Positions 22,544-56,679 of a DNA stretch of 64,000 nt are shown here, piece by piece. The notes below the pieces were generated by a model, which ran no database searches, was not told the origin of the DNA, and saw nothing but the letters and a program-made list of their open reading frames with translations. Source of the DNA: Pogonophryne albipinna (taxonomy: Eukaryota > Chordata > Actinopteri > Perciformes > Artedidraconidae). The position numbers and the translations under genes are program-made. Each line of letters begins with the position of its first letter. Position 1 is the stretch's first letter. The stretch is from positions 23,780,647-23,844,646 of the forward strand of contig CM053260.1 of assembly GCA_028583405.1 (NCBI GenBank). The letters are read 5' to 3'.

Positions 22544-22735
22544 GAGGCGTGTGGCGCAGTGGACCAGTGCGTTGGTGTTCCGATCAGGGGGGCACAGGTT
22601 CAAACCCCACTCCAGTCAGCATGACCTTGTGTCCCTGATACATTTCACCCCAAATTGCTCTTGTGGGGATTGCCCACAGTATTGAGTATGTAAGTCGCTT
22701 TGGATAAAAGTGTCTAACAAGTAACATGTAATGTA
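22544..22735 (+). mobile_element. tRNA-derived SINE
   Basis: The head is GAGGCGTGTGGCGCAGTGG with an A-box-like block and a B box GGTTCAAACCCC at 22597-22608. The body has CCCCAAATTGCTCTTGTGGG and the tail GTAAGTCGCTTTGGATAAAA, ending in AACATGTAATGTAA. The tail is the same as the 3' end of the LINE at 43500-44122. This is the most complete copy in the window. Confidence 0.88.
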
Positions 22736-23084
22736 AAAGAAACCAGTTAATTCCTTTGGAAAACCGGGAGATGAGTTTGAGGGCAATGAAAAAAAAGCTA
22801 GTTAACTAGAAGGGCACTTGGGACAGAGGTTGAAAAAAAAAAAAAATAGCTGCATCCACCAAATGATTCTGATGACACTATAAAATGGTATGGGTTCCTC
22901 CATGGCCCATGCTACACCCCTACAGCAAGATTCATGACCATTTTGCCAGTAGTTTTTCTGTAATATTGCTGACAAATAAAAACAATCAAGCTGAGGTAAT
23001 GTTCTTTTATTGTTATGAGTTTTCAGGCTCAAGATATTTCTAAATGACTTACTTTTTTTCAGGTATCAGCGGCGTGTATTAAGG

Positions 23085-23117
23085 ATGCCCTTGTCCCAAC
23101 ATCAGACCTGGAGGTAA
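23085..23117 (+). promoter_or_regulatory. Upstream ORF in the mst1r leader
   Basis: Ten codons from ATG to TAA lie 45 bases before the mst1r start, if the exon that opens after TTTCAG at 23062 runs unspliced to 23162. A GTAACC at 23113 could instead act as a donor and remove this segment from the main ATG exon. Confidence 0.35.
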
Positions 23118-23161
23118 CCCCACCTTGTCTGTGCTGTTGCCCCCCCCCCCTCTCAGCGGAG

Positions 23162-44516
<21,355 letters not shown>

Positions 44517-45810
44517 TCCACTCCTCTTCCTCTCTCCACTTTAAACTGGTATTGGTGCTAACAGCGAGGATGCAAACAAACTCAATTAGGTCGCAACAGT
44601 ATCTCCTACTAGTAAGCATTGGAAACAGAGGTGCTGCCTACTATAATGTGCATGGAAGTGGTGTTCAGATGCTTTCAGGGCAGCCATATTCGAGGGCTGT
44701 CACGTTGCCACCATAGATAAGTAACGTTTGAGCTTCCACTCTCATTTTAAGCTGGATATACACTGTCTGGTTTGGAGCAACGAAAAACAGCATTATTGCG
44801 CCACCGAACACAGCTTAGCCAACATCGCCCAACAAACCTTCATTCAGTCCTACTTTAAAATTGGTGTTGCATGTCTAAAAATGTATTTTGCACTTTATTA
44901 TGCAAATATTATGCACTTTTTCTGTCTTTACTGCCAGTCAAATTGCTTTTAAATATACAACTCGGCATTCACCGATTCCAACACAGTCATACAGAGGCGT
45001 AGGCTGCCTGGCTGAGTGCCACACCTAGACTCACCCATCAATTTGGGGCTCAGTATCTTCCCCAAGGACACTTCGACACGTTGAAGTGTCCTTGGGGATC
45101 AAACAACCCACTGGAGGACGACCATCTACCTCTTGAGCCACAGCTGCCTGTACAGTGTATGCCCAGCTTTACAATAATTTGAAAAACATTTAGTTTCCCT
45201 TCAGATAACATATGTCCGTTACGATATATCGAACCAGTTTTGTGGTACTACCTTGTTAGCTAGAGAAAATAACACGATGTATCCATAAGAGGCTAATTAG
45301 CTGGTGAGTTAGCTAATTAACAAGCGTTCAAAAAACTGAGTTTGTTCACATGAATTGAAGTAAAGATGGAAAAAAGAACAGGCTTGGTTTAAAAAGACTC
45401 AAATCTTCCCCAGCACAGATGTGTTTCCGCACAGCAGGGGTCTTTTCCATATATCTGTTTCTTTCATCCTCACACAGTATGGATATTATACATGCAAAGC
45501 CAGTTCTTCCATGTCCAACAGTGTTGACTACGGTATTGAAGAAAGATGTTACATAAAGCAGAGCATTTATGTAATTCAGTGGCTTTCTTTACAACATAGT
45601 GTACTGTTACAGAGCCCATTCGTGTATATTTGTTTAGGTATGACATTCACACATATGCTATTAATTGTCTTGCAGTGTAATGATTGTTCTGTATATTATG
45701 GATCACAATGTTAGACACAATATCCTGAAGGCAATCTGACGTCACCCTGTTGTTGTATTTCAGACACAAATGTCTTTGAGATAGTGTAATAAATTAAAAA
45801 TATTTATTTG
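44517..45810 (+). other. mst1r: Probable mst1r 3' UTR with polyadenylation signal
   Basis: AATAAA at 45788-45793 is the best signal downstream of the stop and is followed by T-rich sequence. A reverse SINE-like repeat (44990-45150) lies inside. The end is inferred. Confidence 0.5.
44990..45150 (-). repeat. SINE-like repeat (reverse) in the mst1r 3' UTR
   Basis: On the minus strand it begins GGCAGCTGTGGCTCAAGAGG, like the tRNA-derived head with an A box, then TTTGATCCCC resembling a B box. It includes a perfect 15-bp inverted repeat CCCCAAGGACACTTC (45060-45074 with 45083-45097). Confidence 0.55.
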
Positions 45811-45992
45811 TTTATAGATTTCTGCTTATTCTGTGGACTTCAAGTAAATATGTGGATGTATGCAAACTCTGCTGTTTGACTTTGAAATATTTGTTGTCCT
45901 CCAAGTTTATTTATAAATGTTTGTTGATAAAACACTGTAGGATTATAGGTATCAGAGGAGGGTGTACAGTACAACTTAAAATAAGTCAAACA

Positions 45993-46019
45993 AATAATAA
46001 TAATAATAATAATAATAAT
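45993..46019 (+). repeat. (AAT)9 microsatellite
   Basis: Tandem trinucleotide run. Confidence 0.95.
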
Positions 46020-46806
46020 GTATGGCACTGAGATAAAAGCCCTTAGTACATTTTTAAATATACGGATTTTATTATTTGGTTACATTATCAAAGATTCATT
46101 GATACACTTTTCATTTATGTTTTTAAAACATGCCTGAAACAACTCCTTTGTTTACTTCTGAAGCATAGTGACATCACTATGTAACACTTTTTAAAGTACA
46201 ATTTGGTGTACCAAACAAAGCAAGGGAGGTTGATGCTTCCAATGATTTATCAGGCTGCTGTGTTTTGTTGCTTTCCCCACTAGAGGTCAGCATTGTTTGC
46301 CCTAAAAGCAACATGGATGCAGCATCCTTTACGTGTGTCTTTTTGGCCAAAGAATAGCAACATTGTTACCCAACTCTTTCCCCCCATCTCTTATAAACAA
46401 CCAATGAGCCCTCTTGATGCCACATTAGATATTAAACTCAGAGAAGCAGCACAGGCAAAGCAGGCACGTTTTAACTCTTCCCTTTCTCTTTCATTTGTTC
46501 TGCCATCAGTGCGATTCCGCTTAAAGTAGTTGACGAAACAGCCAGCAAAAGACAAACAATCTGTCAATCTCACAAACAAACCAAACAAACGTCTCACCAA
46601 CATACAGTAGCAAGTCCCAGTGCTGCAAACAGATGTCACACACGCAGCGAGCGCACTTCCCCCACTACAAAACCGGAGTCAAATAAAACCAGGGGGAAAT
46701 TAACATCATAAAGTTTTCTCTTTTTTCATGCTGCCAAGAACACAAGTCAATCCCCGCGTGATGGGGCCTTTGATATAAACAGAGTGAGCCCAGCTTACGT
46801 TGTCAA

Positions 46807-46940
<134 letters not shown>

Positions 46941-47152
46941 CCACATTTTGCACTGCAGGATCCAAAGAATCAAGACAGCCAAGACCCCCCCCCCCCCACA
47001 CACACACTTTTCCTCTCCTATTCTCTGCGTGTCTGTTGTTCCCTGTTGTATTGTCAGGGCTATAAAGAGCAGAACCTGTGAAGAGCGCTGCTGTCAGTTT
47101 TGTGACCGAGCTTCTCTCATGAGCGGTGTTCGCATTAAGGCCACACTTCCTT

Positions 47153-48948
47153 TTAAAGAGGGCCTATTATGCTTGGGGGTCTTCCTTCCCTGTAGTGTGT
47201 TATAGGTTGTTGTGTATGTAAAGGGTCTGCAAAGGCTAAGGCTAAAAGTTCCAAGAGTTTCTGCCTGAAACGCTTCCATTGGACCTCCTGACATCACTAT
47301 GTAAAACTCCCGCTCCAACAATTGGGGGCAGGACAACTCTAAGTGGTTGACCAATCAGAACAGAGCCGGCCAGACAACCAATCAGAGCACACTGGGCTCT
47401 GGTTTCAGACGGAGGGTGAAAAGAGGTGCTGCAGCACAGGCAGTATGAGGAAAATAAAGAGCTTTTTGAACATTAAAGCACGGAGACATGTCACAGTAGA
47501 CTAGAGTCACAAAATACAAATATGAACCTGACTTATTAAAGGGACAGTTTGTTCCACAATTAAAAATCCTTATTTCCTCCTACCTTTAGTGCTATTCATA
47601 AATCTAGTTTCTTATAGTTTAAGCCAACTGTATCACCGTGCAGAAGGAAGTGTATACCTATATTGACAAGAAGCTTGTGCTCAGTGGTTCATGGTTCAAT
47701 AGAAAGAAAATAGTTCCCACATGAAACTTGATAACCTGAGTAACGGGGGATGTTTTCTGAAAAAAGGAAAAGCTCTTTTTTTTAAAATGTTTTTATTTTG
47801 GCATCACAAGCCGAGTGCCATATAGTTCCTATATATGTGAGGTACGGGCAGAAATCTCTACGGACGATATGTTCAACACTCGGCAATTCACACCAAAACA
47901 AACTCGCTTGATAAATAGTTAAGAGGAAAAATATGTCCTTTTCAGGTTTTGGGGTGAACTGCCCCATTAACATGTATTTACTCCGTCCTATCTTCCGTTT
48001 GTGTGGACTTCAAACCACATAGAGAGATGCGACAGCGGACACTGGTTGATCGTGACGCAGAGAGTGTGTGCGATTTGCTTCTGTTTACTGCATGTGTTAT
48101 ATGGCAGCCTCATTAGAGGAAACATGAATAACCATAGCTCGAGAGCTGTGTCAAGTTTGGAGAGGGGGGGGGGGGGAAGCAATCTGTGAGATTGGCCATC
48201 TGAACAGACCTTTTTTTTTGTAAGCGGCATGCTAATTATTTCCATTTCTATGCGATGATGGCAGGCGCTCACACATGAGTGACGGCGCGGTTGGATTCTG
48301 TTCCAGTAGAATCTGGCTTCATAGAAATGAAAAACCCAATGGAACCAGTGAAGCAAGACTCTACTGTGCAGCAGCTCAAATTACACATTCAGCGCTTGCA
48401 TTCAAATAAGCCTATTTTTCGCTGGCGGTATTACCGTCATGAACCACCGAAACCCAGCCTGAATACCTTTGCCTTAACAATTCGTAAAAGTGCCACTGTG
48501 ACATTACAGTTGTAATCAGCTATACTTATACTCAAAAATTCAGCAAAATCTCTTCACGTCAAAATGGCTGTCTGTTCTGTGTGTGTTCTGTAAAAGAATC
48601 TGGTGTTCATACACAACCCTGACTCTGTAAATGGGGAAACAAACAATGTGACTCAGACCAAGCCAAGCCACATGGCCAATCAGCAACCAACTGTTCAAGC
48701 TAGCGCAAAGGCCAAGGATACAAAAAGAGAAAGGCAGGGGGGAAAAAGCCAGCCAATAGAAGTGTGAGTGGTGATGTGATTATGCTACAGAAGTAAACAA
48801 AGGAGTCCAATGGAGGTGTTGTGTGTGTTTGTGTTTGTGTGTGTGGGAGAGAAACTCCCTCTGGAGGTCACTTTGGGTGTACTGTATCGCACATACAGTA
48901 CATTAAAGGAAATGGAAAACACTAATAAGCGGAATAGGGCCCCTTTAA
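47153..48948. mobile_element. TTAA-flanked element, GGCCCTATT family, with nested insertion
   Basis: TTAA at 47153-47156 and 48945-48948 bounds inverted ends AGAGGGCCTATTATGC and GGAATAGGGCCCCT (complement AGGGGCCCTATTCC). It includes the GTGCTGCAGCACAGGCAGTATG block shared with 59420-59680 (reverse) and 63090-63575. A second TTAA element is nested at 47536-47970. Part of 48000-48540 may be another insertion. Confidence 0.75.
47536..47970. mobile_element. Nested TTAA-flanked miniature element
   Basis: TTAA at 47536-47539 and 47967-47970 bounds ends AGGGACAGTTTGTTCCACAA and the complement of TTTTGGGGTGAACTGCCCCA. These are diverged inverted repeats (AGGGACAGTT and TGGGGCAGTTCACCCC). 435 bp, non-coding. 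Confidence 0.75.
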
Positions 48949-51204
48949 CTCCACTTTTAAGATAGTGAGATCAGCACTTCTCTCCTTTCAACAGATCTTT
49001 AAAGATACTGCAAAAATACATCTGGAGAAGTTACATATGTTACATTTTGCAACCTTGCACATTCAGCCCCAAACGACCGAGTGAATTTATGAGAGCTGCA
49101 CGTAAATCATTCAACTTAATTAAACTGCACAGCCTTTGGGTCGTAATGTTTTTGTAGTGGCTGTTAGAGGCAGACATGAAGAGGAAAATATTTGTGTTCA
49201 ATGTTAAGACCATAATTGGTGCATCCAGCTCTCAACGCTCAGAGCAATTATTGCTAAACTTCAATTCATTACTTCTTGTGGACTGAGAGGTTTTCATGTG
49301 ACCATACTCTACACACCATCAATTACTCTAAATGAGGTTAATGTATGTCTCAGAAAGTTGCCATGGCTGTGCCCCTAAAGTTACAGCATTTTTATAGTTT
49401 AGAGCATCTGCACAGTTAATGTTGTGGGTTAGGGTTTGTATAGAACCGTTCATACTTGTAATGCTGGTCAGTGTTTCCCAACAAGAATACGAAAAAAGGA
49501 AGCTGCTACGAGGATCTGAGTCAATATCACCATACGGTGCATTTGAGACTTCCCCATTTCCAAAATAAAATCTGAGATGTTCCATTAAACTTCATATTCA
49601 TTGTATTAAGTAGACGTTATGCTGTTAGAAATGGATGTTGGTCAAGCTCCCACACTTTTTTATAAATTAACTGCAAGTACATGCAAACAGCTAAATGTAT
49701 CCACCCTGTCATGGACACAATTCAAAGAGTAAATACATTGTAATTACATAGTGATTATAAAATGTACATTAACTGAAATATATTGTTGAGAAAGGGACTA
49801 TAGCTTTCTGAAAATGTAAATTTTATATTATTTATGGAAGGCTTGCTGAGGGTGGACAGTGACAGGGTGGACAGTGACAGGGTGGACAGTGACAGGGTGG
49901 ACATTTTTGGCTAATATTAGCATTTAATGAGCACATGGTGGACCTTCAGTTAGCAACATGATTCAGTTAGCAAGGTGACATTTCACATTTCACTATGACA
50001 GAGTGGACATGTTAAGCTTGACAACATAATATGATTAACATTTCGAAATATAAGTTAAAAAACTTACTTTGCAACTAGCCAATGTCTCAGCCTCCATTGA
50101 GGAAAGACAAAATGGTGGTAGTAATGTCACTGAAAACATCAGAGGTTTTTTTATGGGGCAGGGTGGACAGCAAATGTCAGGGACACATGAAAAATGTTCA
50201 ATATTATTATGAAAATAGAATATACATCAAAATGACTCGTTTGATCAAATAACTCGTTGTGGACAATAAAACCATATAATTCTTTTTTAAATGTAGTATA
50301 ATTTAACCACTTATTACACACACTGTAGTTAGCAGAGTGGTGTGTGGGACATGCCAAAATCACGTATATCCAATGAAAAAACAAGGTATAAAATGAAGGA
50401 AACACATTTCAAGAGACTTATCATTGTACTGATATGTGTGTAAATGTTTGGCCTTTTATAATAAGACCTCAGAGTTTCATTATTCTGCTACATTTTCATG
50501 ATAACTGAGTGAGTCTGATGGGGACACCAAAGTTACTTTATAGTGATATTGACCCATCTATAGGAAAAGACGGTCTTAGTTTTCAGGTAAATGATTCAGA
50601 GCCTTTTAAACACAAGAAGCCAAACTCGCAAATCGTTTGTGATGAGCTCTCTTTTGAAAATGTTTGCAACATCTCAGGTGTTTTTTGGAGGGGATAACAG
50701 TTAAAAGAGCATTGCCCAAAGCAGATAAAAAACATCACAAGAGTAAGGTATGGGTGGTCACACTTTTGACCAAACAAAGTCCATTTATTTACCAATATAA
50801 AACTCCTTGTGATGACTCTTGATGGCTTTGTTTGTTGGTTGTGCTAATTTCAAGTTTTACAAAATGTGTCTCATGTAGGATGAGCACTCACAAGTATCTT
50901 AGTTTTGGCCAATTTAACTTAAGTTCTGCACATTCAAACTTTAATTTGAGGATTTATGATTAACAATTTCAGACCAAGACAAGGTTAGCTACGTTAGCTA
51001 GCTTACTGCAGATCTGCAACAACATCGTAAGGAAACATGCAATCACATTGTTAAAATAAGCCCATAAAGCGTACACTTTACTTTATAATGGCCAAACATC
51101 AAAAAGCACTTCAGTCACGGCTTTGTCCAAGTTAAGTTTGCCCTGAAACAGTTCCCGTTGTGTCTTGTGCTTCTCGCAGCGTTTTTTTTTTATCTGCGAC
51201 GTTC
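48949..51204. other. Intergenic AT-rich sequence with a short tandem repeat
   Basis: There are no exons. Four copies of a 15-bp GGGTGGACAGTGACA unit lie at ~49848-49904. Looser GGTGGACA echoes occur at ~49915, 50000 and 50162. Confidence 0.6.
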
Positions 51205-51212
51205 CGTTTATG

Positions 51213-51729
51213 CAAGGCCGGATTAGTACCTCCAGGCGCCCCTGGGCACTGAGCGCTCATGGGCCCCCCCAACCCACGTACCAACAGGTAACACCACGCC
51301 TACCCATTCCTACCAACATGACCAATATTTAGAATTTTCAGTCAATCTGGCATGTCAAATCGCACACCTATTTGTCAAAAGCAGGGACGCAGCCACGTAG
51401 TTCAACCAAAGTAGGTCTAGCCTTTTGCCCTTTCTGTCAAAAATGAGTGAGGGTGCGGCTGTGATTCGGCCAGATATCCGAATTCCGCCGCATAGTAATA
51501 AAGTTGAGCGCATACATAGTGAGACCTACAGTACAGAGAGGGTTTAGAAAAAATATTAATTTGACCCTATAGAAAAGCTGTGTTATTTATGGTGAAGAGT
51601 GAATGTAATTTAAAACAATGTATGATGAGTGAGGTTGTGCCCGACAAAAAACAAAAAAACTGAGGACCCTCTTTGCTCAAGGGCCCCTGGGCACTTGCCC
51701 AGGTTGCCCATATGGTTAATCCGGCCTTG
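51213..51729. mobile_element. hAT-type miniature element with perfect duplication
   Basis: The 13-bp perfect terminal repeats CAAGGCCGGATTA and TAATCCGGCCTTG are flanked by identical CGTTTATG (51205-51212 and 51730-51737). Length is 517 bp and no coding was seen. Confidence 0.93.
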
Positions 51730-51737
51730 CGTTTATG

Positions 51738-52899
51738 CAGCACTTGTAGTAAATAATTACACCTGTCGGCCACCGTACTCTTGGCTTTTAAATGCATATT
51801 TTCAAACACTTATAAATATAATTTCATTATTTGTTTCTGCTGGACTATACATTATTGCTCTTAATGTTTTCCATTTGTTGTCAAGCACTGTGAATTGCCT
51901 TGTGTTGAAATGTGCTATAAGGGTGAGCTTGCCTGTAGTGCTGACATGTTTGTTATGAATCTGAACAACAACAGCTCTTGCAGAAGTCACGTAGCCTCTA
52001 ACCTGTGAGAGTTAGAGCAGCGTGCCTCTGAGCAGCCTGACTCTGATCGCAGAGCCGCGAGCTGCAGCACATGAGAAGAATGCAAACTGTAGTCCGATGT
52101 CAATTCAGTATCAGGCGAAGAACTTCACTCCCTGGAGAGAACTGGCCTGCATATGTAATACAAGCCATTAATAATTTACACATCTCTTTTTCTTTTACAG
52201 GGAGAAGATAAAATCAAACTTCTTTTCTCCCCCAGCCCATGTTAACAGCAGAAGGGAGATGCACTCTGTCAAGCCGATATATTTGTCCATGAGCTTGAGA
52301 TATAGTGATGTTAAAAGCTATTGATTTTACAGCATCAAGCCTGACTTATTTTACCCAGGAGGTAGAGCTGGAGGTCAAGACATACTATCGATGGTTTTCA
52401 TCTTGGGGGCTTTGATATGAAGGAGGGGGAAATAGTTTGATAAAGAGTGAAAGATCTTTTTTTTTCTATCTCCGAATAATTCCACACAAACTTTATCCAT
52501 GCGTGCCAAAACTGGGTTTGAAAAATGTAAACACAAGCAAATTCACTCCTGCTTTAAAGTTCAAGTACATTATGTGTTCCTTGTTGTCATCATTTTGCCT
52601 GAAGTGTGAATCACACTTTGGTGAAAATGTGCAAAGCTCCTTCAGCAGTTTTCAACTCATCTCTTCCTCTCATTACAAATCAAAATAATGGAAAATAAGA
52701 TTGGATTGCTCTCTATTTCTCAACACAGAGGAACTTGGTGTGGGACTTACAGTACAGCTCTGTCCTGGTCGAAAACAGAAGAGAGGATTAATGATTTCCT
52801 GCCCCCATTCATCTCTATCAAGCTGTGGCAGGCTTCTCAGTTTTCCTAGTAAATTGTAAACAGGACAGCAAAGAAGCCAGTCCTCAAGGTCCATTCACA
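51738..52899. other. Intergenic sequence, nothing recognised
   Basis: No exon borders, coding blocks or element ends were identified. Confidence 0.4.
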
Positions 52900-52907
52900 C
52901 CTCTATG

Positions 52908-54170
52908 CAGGGTCGGCTCTAGAACAAATCAAATGGGGGGGCAATCATTTACCAAGGGGGGGCACACACTGCCGTCAACAACCAACACACAAACACCAAC
53001 GCAACTTCAATTAAAAAAAACATGCTGTAAAGTTTATTGTCTTTCACACACATTGCAGGGGTGTAGTGCTATTGTATAGCGCACCTATGACTTCTGCATA
53101 CATGCACGGTTAACATATGGACATAGGCCACCATATAAAAAGTATTTAGTATCCTATCCATGTGAACATGTTTTAGGTGGGGGTGGACCTCCTCTAGGGG
53201 GGTCCGGGGGCATGCTCCCTCGGGAAGATTATTTTTAAAATGTTGAAGTTAAATGCATCAATCTGGTGCACTTTGAGAGCAAAGTGGAGAGATCTATGGA
53301 TAGCCTACATCTCTCAGCATCCATATGAAACAGAACTGTACACAGATTTACTTTTTCTTTATGGATATTTTACAAATCACTCCCCTTTTAAACTGTATTC
53401 TTGTGTTACTGTCCTATCGTATTTCATACCCGTTTTTCATTTATTCTCCTATTTTTTAATAACTATAATGATCATATAAAGGTGTACCTCGCAAATACTT
53501 GTTTACATAAATGGTGACCAAACCGTTTGAGACCCACTGAGATAACTTACACTAAAGTGAACTATCTAAACACTGAGAGAGTCCTTTACCTCACTGAGCT
53601 GACGTTATAAGATCTTCTCAGTCTGACAGGAGAGGACTCTCCTCTACCTTGGTGTAGAAACAGCTCTTTATATCCGTTAGCATAGCTAGCTAACCAGATG
53701 CTAACAACAACATTCCACGTTACCGCTCGCGCACTCACAAAATGCGCTCGTGCCACACACACACAGAGCCGAGCTTGAATTAAACACTTAGACCCAGATG
53801 TACTTGTACTGTATATCATATTATTTTCGATGGCTTTACTGTATAATCAGTGTAACAGATGAACAGATCGCCACTGGGCTTTCATCTACACACACAGCCA
53901 CGTAATGATAACAAAACAAAGGTCGGGGTCATTGGTCAAGCAACACACCAATCAGAGAGCAGCAGTACACCTCAGGCTGTGTTTTATATTTGTATTCTTT
54001 ATTTCTGATGTATTTCACACAAAAAAACGTGAGTGGAAACGTTTTCACTTATATGATTAAAAGAAAAAAAACTGCAAAGTGGCAAGGCTTGCCCACCCTG
54101 CGTTGGGGGGGCACAGTGACTCATTTGGGGGGGCATGGCCCGCGAATGACCCCCCATGACGCCGACCCTG
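52908..54170. mobile_element. hAT-type non-autonomous element with perfect duplication
   Basis: Ends CAGGGTCGGC and GCCGACCCTG are inverted repeats flanked by identical CCTCTATG (52900-52907 and 54171-54178). Guanine runs sit just inside both ends, as in the 1.8-kb elements. 1263 bp, no transposase. Confidence 0.92.
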
Positions 54171-54489
54171 CCTCTATGCCTGGGTGTATTAAATCACCAA
54201 AGTGTGAGCAGTGCATTAAAGTGGTCAGGGGTTCTCACGAAGACAGAAATGAGAAACTGACTAGGGTTACTCTCACCATTTTAGTCGCACCAACAATAGA
54301 AGATAAATAATTTGCAGTGTGTATTTCATGCTACGCAGTTTGACAACATTACATTAAACTTAGCTAGAGAAAAATGTGTTCAATCAAATTCAATCAATGA
54401 CTATTATGGGATAAGATCCAGCTGTAGTTTGAGGTGTTAACATTAAAAGGGCAGACAACGTAAACATGTTCCCAATTAACTATGAAACT

Positions 54490-56679
54490 TTAAAGTGGAC
54501 GGTGACGGCTGGTGGAAATTATTTTAGGTGGGGCTATTGTAATGGTGAATAAACCAGACGGGGAACATTTTGAGAAATGACCCCTTAAATTAAGACTTCT
54601 GGTGATGTTAGAGGTATGAGAAGACTGATCAATACCTCCATAATCTTCAGTGTGGTTAGCTATGAATCTTCCAAAACTTCCAAATACCTTGTCCTGGACA
54701 TATATTCTACAGTAAACTGTGCAACAGTACAGTAGGCCCACACAAACTGCAGAACACCGGTTCTTTGGGAACACTCAAATGATTTAATTCCCATTTAAAA
54801 TCAGGAGACTAAATACGAACATTATATGCAGACACAGACGTGGTTCAGAAACACAGAAATATTAGAAAACAGAGCATTAAGGCAAAAAATCTAGTTTGAT
54901 GGATGCTGTCAAAACTCAACTACAGTATATACAATAATATGTGTGTGTGTGTGTGTGTTTATTTATCACGGGCACATAGTATCTGTCCCCGGCTGTTTGA
55001 AGAGCAAGCATGGGAAACAAAAGACAGCGTTTACCTGTTTGCATCCAGCTAGTCACACACACAGTTACAATCACACTCCCTGTCATTGACATAATTAATA
55101 GTTCAATCAGGAGAGACGTGATGTATGAAATACATGTTTATTACCGGGACACATAATATGAAGGAATAGTGATTGACAGATTATAACAAGTGAATGAAAT
55201 GGTGTTTGGCGATTAGGCCCCGGTTTGCAGGATAATCATTCAGGAGGGGAAGAACCGCTCCGATGAACCCCCCGGGGTCTAGACACTGGTGGTGGTGATA
55301 AGTAGTTCGGTCCGGTCTGAAGGGAGAAGGTTTTAGCTTGGCCCTGTATTAGGAGACAGGAGGCGAAGGGGTGGAGGAGGGTTGCGCGTTGCCACCTGAA
55401 ATGACAGCTAACGGAGAGGGAAGAGCAGATTTAAAGGGGTTAGCGGGTGCAATGATAGGCTTGTGAGAATGGGGGGAAGTGATTGGCTAGCTGGGGAGTA
55501 ACGCACCCGATCACTTATTGAGAGAGGAGAGAGTATTGAAATGACGTGTAACAGACAGAGGATATTGGTCTTCCTGACTGAACTTGCGCTGAGCTTCATA
55601 TAGTTTAGCTTCTCACCATCATTTGCTGTGGCCCACTGATGTTAACGATCATAACTGAAAGGCTGCCTGTCAAACGTAAACATTCAGCCACGTGACTCGC
55701 AAATTCTCGCGAGAGTTTTACACAAGATGGATCCTTTCTAGCCATAACCAACTCACAGACTGCATCGGGCGCTGAAATTGCCGCCCTTTGAGCATCAGAT
55801 CTGACGACGCTGATAGGCTGAAATTATGTTTCGGCGTATTTTACAGATAGCAACAGTCAGCAATGTGTTGGATGCTGCTGGGGCTGAGTGAGGGCTCCTT
55901 TCTTAGCGCCCAGAGGAGAGAGGGTAATGATACACGCTGCGGCCAGGCAGGAAACATGTGACTTATCAGTAACTTTAGACATCGTAACACAATTTTACAC
56001 AAGATTTTATTTTTAGATTATACATTTTACTGATACAACTATATAATATTTACCTTGTTCATTAAAAATAAAAAAAATAAATATTTTTTCTTTTTAAATA
56101 TATGTTTTCTTTTATTTTGAATGACAATCAGACATGTGGGAAGAGGGGGGGCGGCCGCCACTGGGACCTATCATGCAAAATGCACTTTTGTACGTCTTTT
56201 ATACATGAATATGTGTCCCGGTGTTCCAGGGAACTCACCAAGCGTCAGAAAATACAACCCTCTCTCTTTTCCTCCGTACCCAAATCTTTTAAAAACGGGG
56301 CTACAACGAGCGGATACAGATTCCACCTGAGCTGACGTCAGCCCGGAATAGTGGGCGGTGACGCTCCGCCTATACATGGGCAATGCTCCACCTATCAGGG
56401 GAATGAGAGGTTGCCGTGGCATGGTAACAACAGCATGGTAACATGATGCTCGTGCCTCACCCCCCTCCTTTGCAGGGAGGCGAGGTCAGCTGCAGCTCAT
56501 TTGCCACAGAATCAGCCCTTGCAACAACAGGGCTGGAATAGAGCAAATAGAGCGAAATGAGGCATGGCTAAAATGCATGATCTGTTTGGTATTTTGAAAA
56601 AACAACTTCACAGACATGTTTTATATAGGTATGGCCCTACAATATATTATTCAAATATAGCATGATAGGTCCACTTTAA
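54490..56679. mobile_element. TTAA element split by a G/C-run hAT-like insertion
   Basis: TTAA at 54490-54493 and 56676-56679. The right end complement reads AGTGGACCTATCATGC. The left end has AGTGGAC, then a ~1.67-kb insert (to ~56163), then CCTATCATGC. So the left terminal repeat is cut inside its own sequence. The right half (TGATCTGTTTGGTATTTTG) is related to 1-273. Confidence 0.75.
54499..56163. mobile_element. Insert with GGTGACGGC/GCCGCCACTG ends
   Basis: The ends CGGTGACGGCTGG and GGCCGCCACTG are imperfect inverted repeats of a hAT-like type (canonical CAGTGGCGGC). The exact target duplication is unclear: flanks AAGTGGAC and ACTGGGAC match at six of eight. No transposase was recognised. 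A GT run lies at 54939-54958. Confidence 0.6.

Noticed and set aside
22544..22735. A functional tRNA gene
   Set aside because: A and B boxes are present, but no tRNA cloverleaf can be drawn and a LINE-like tail follows; it is a SINE.
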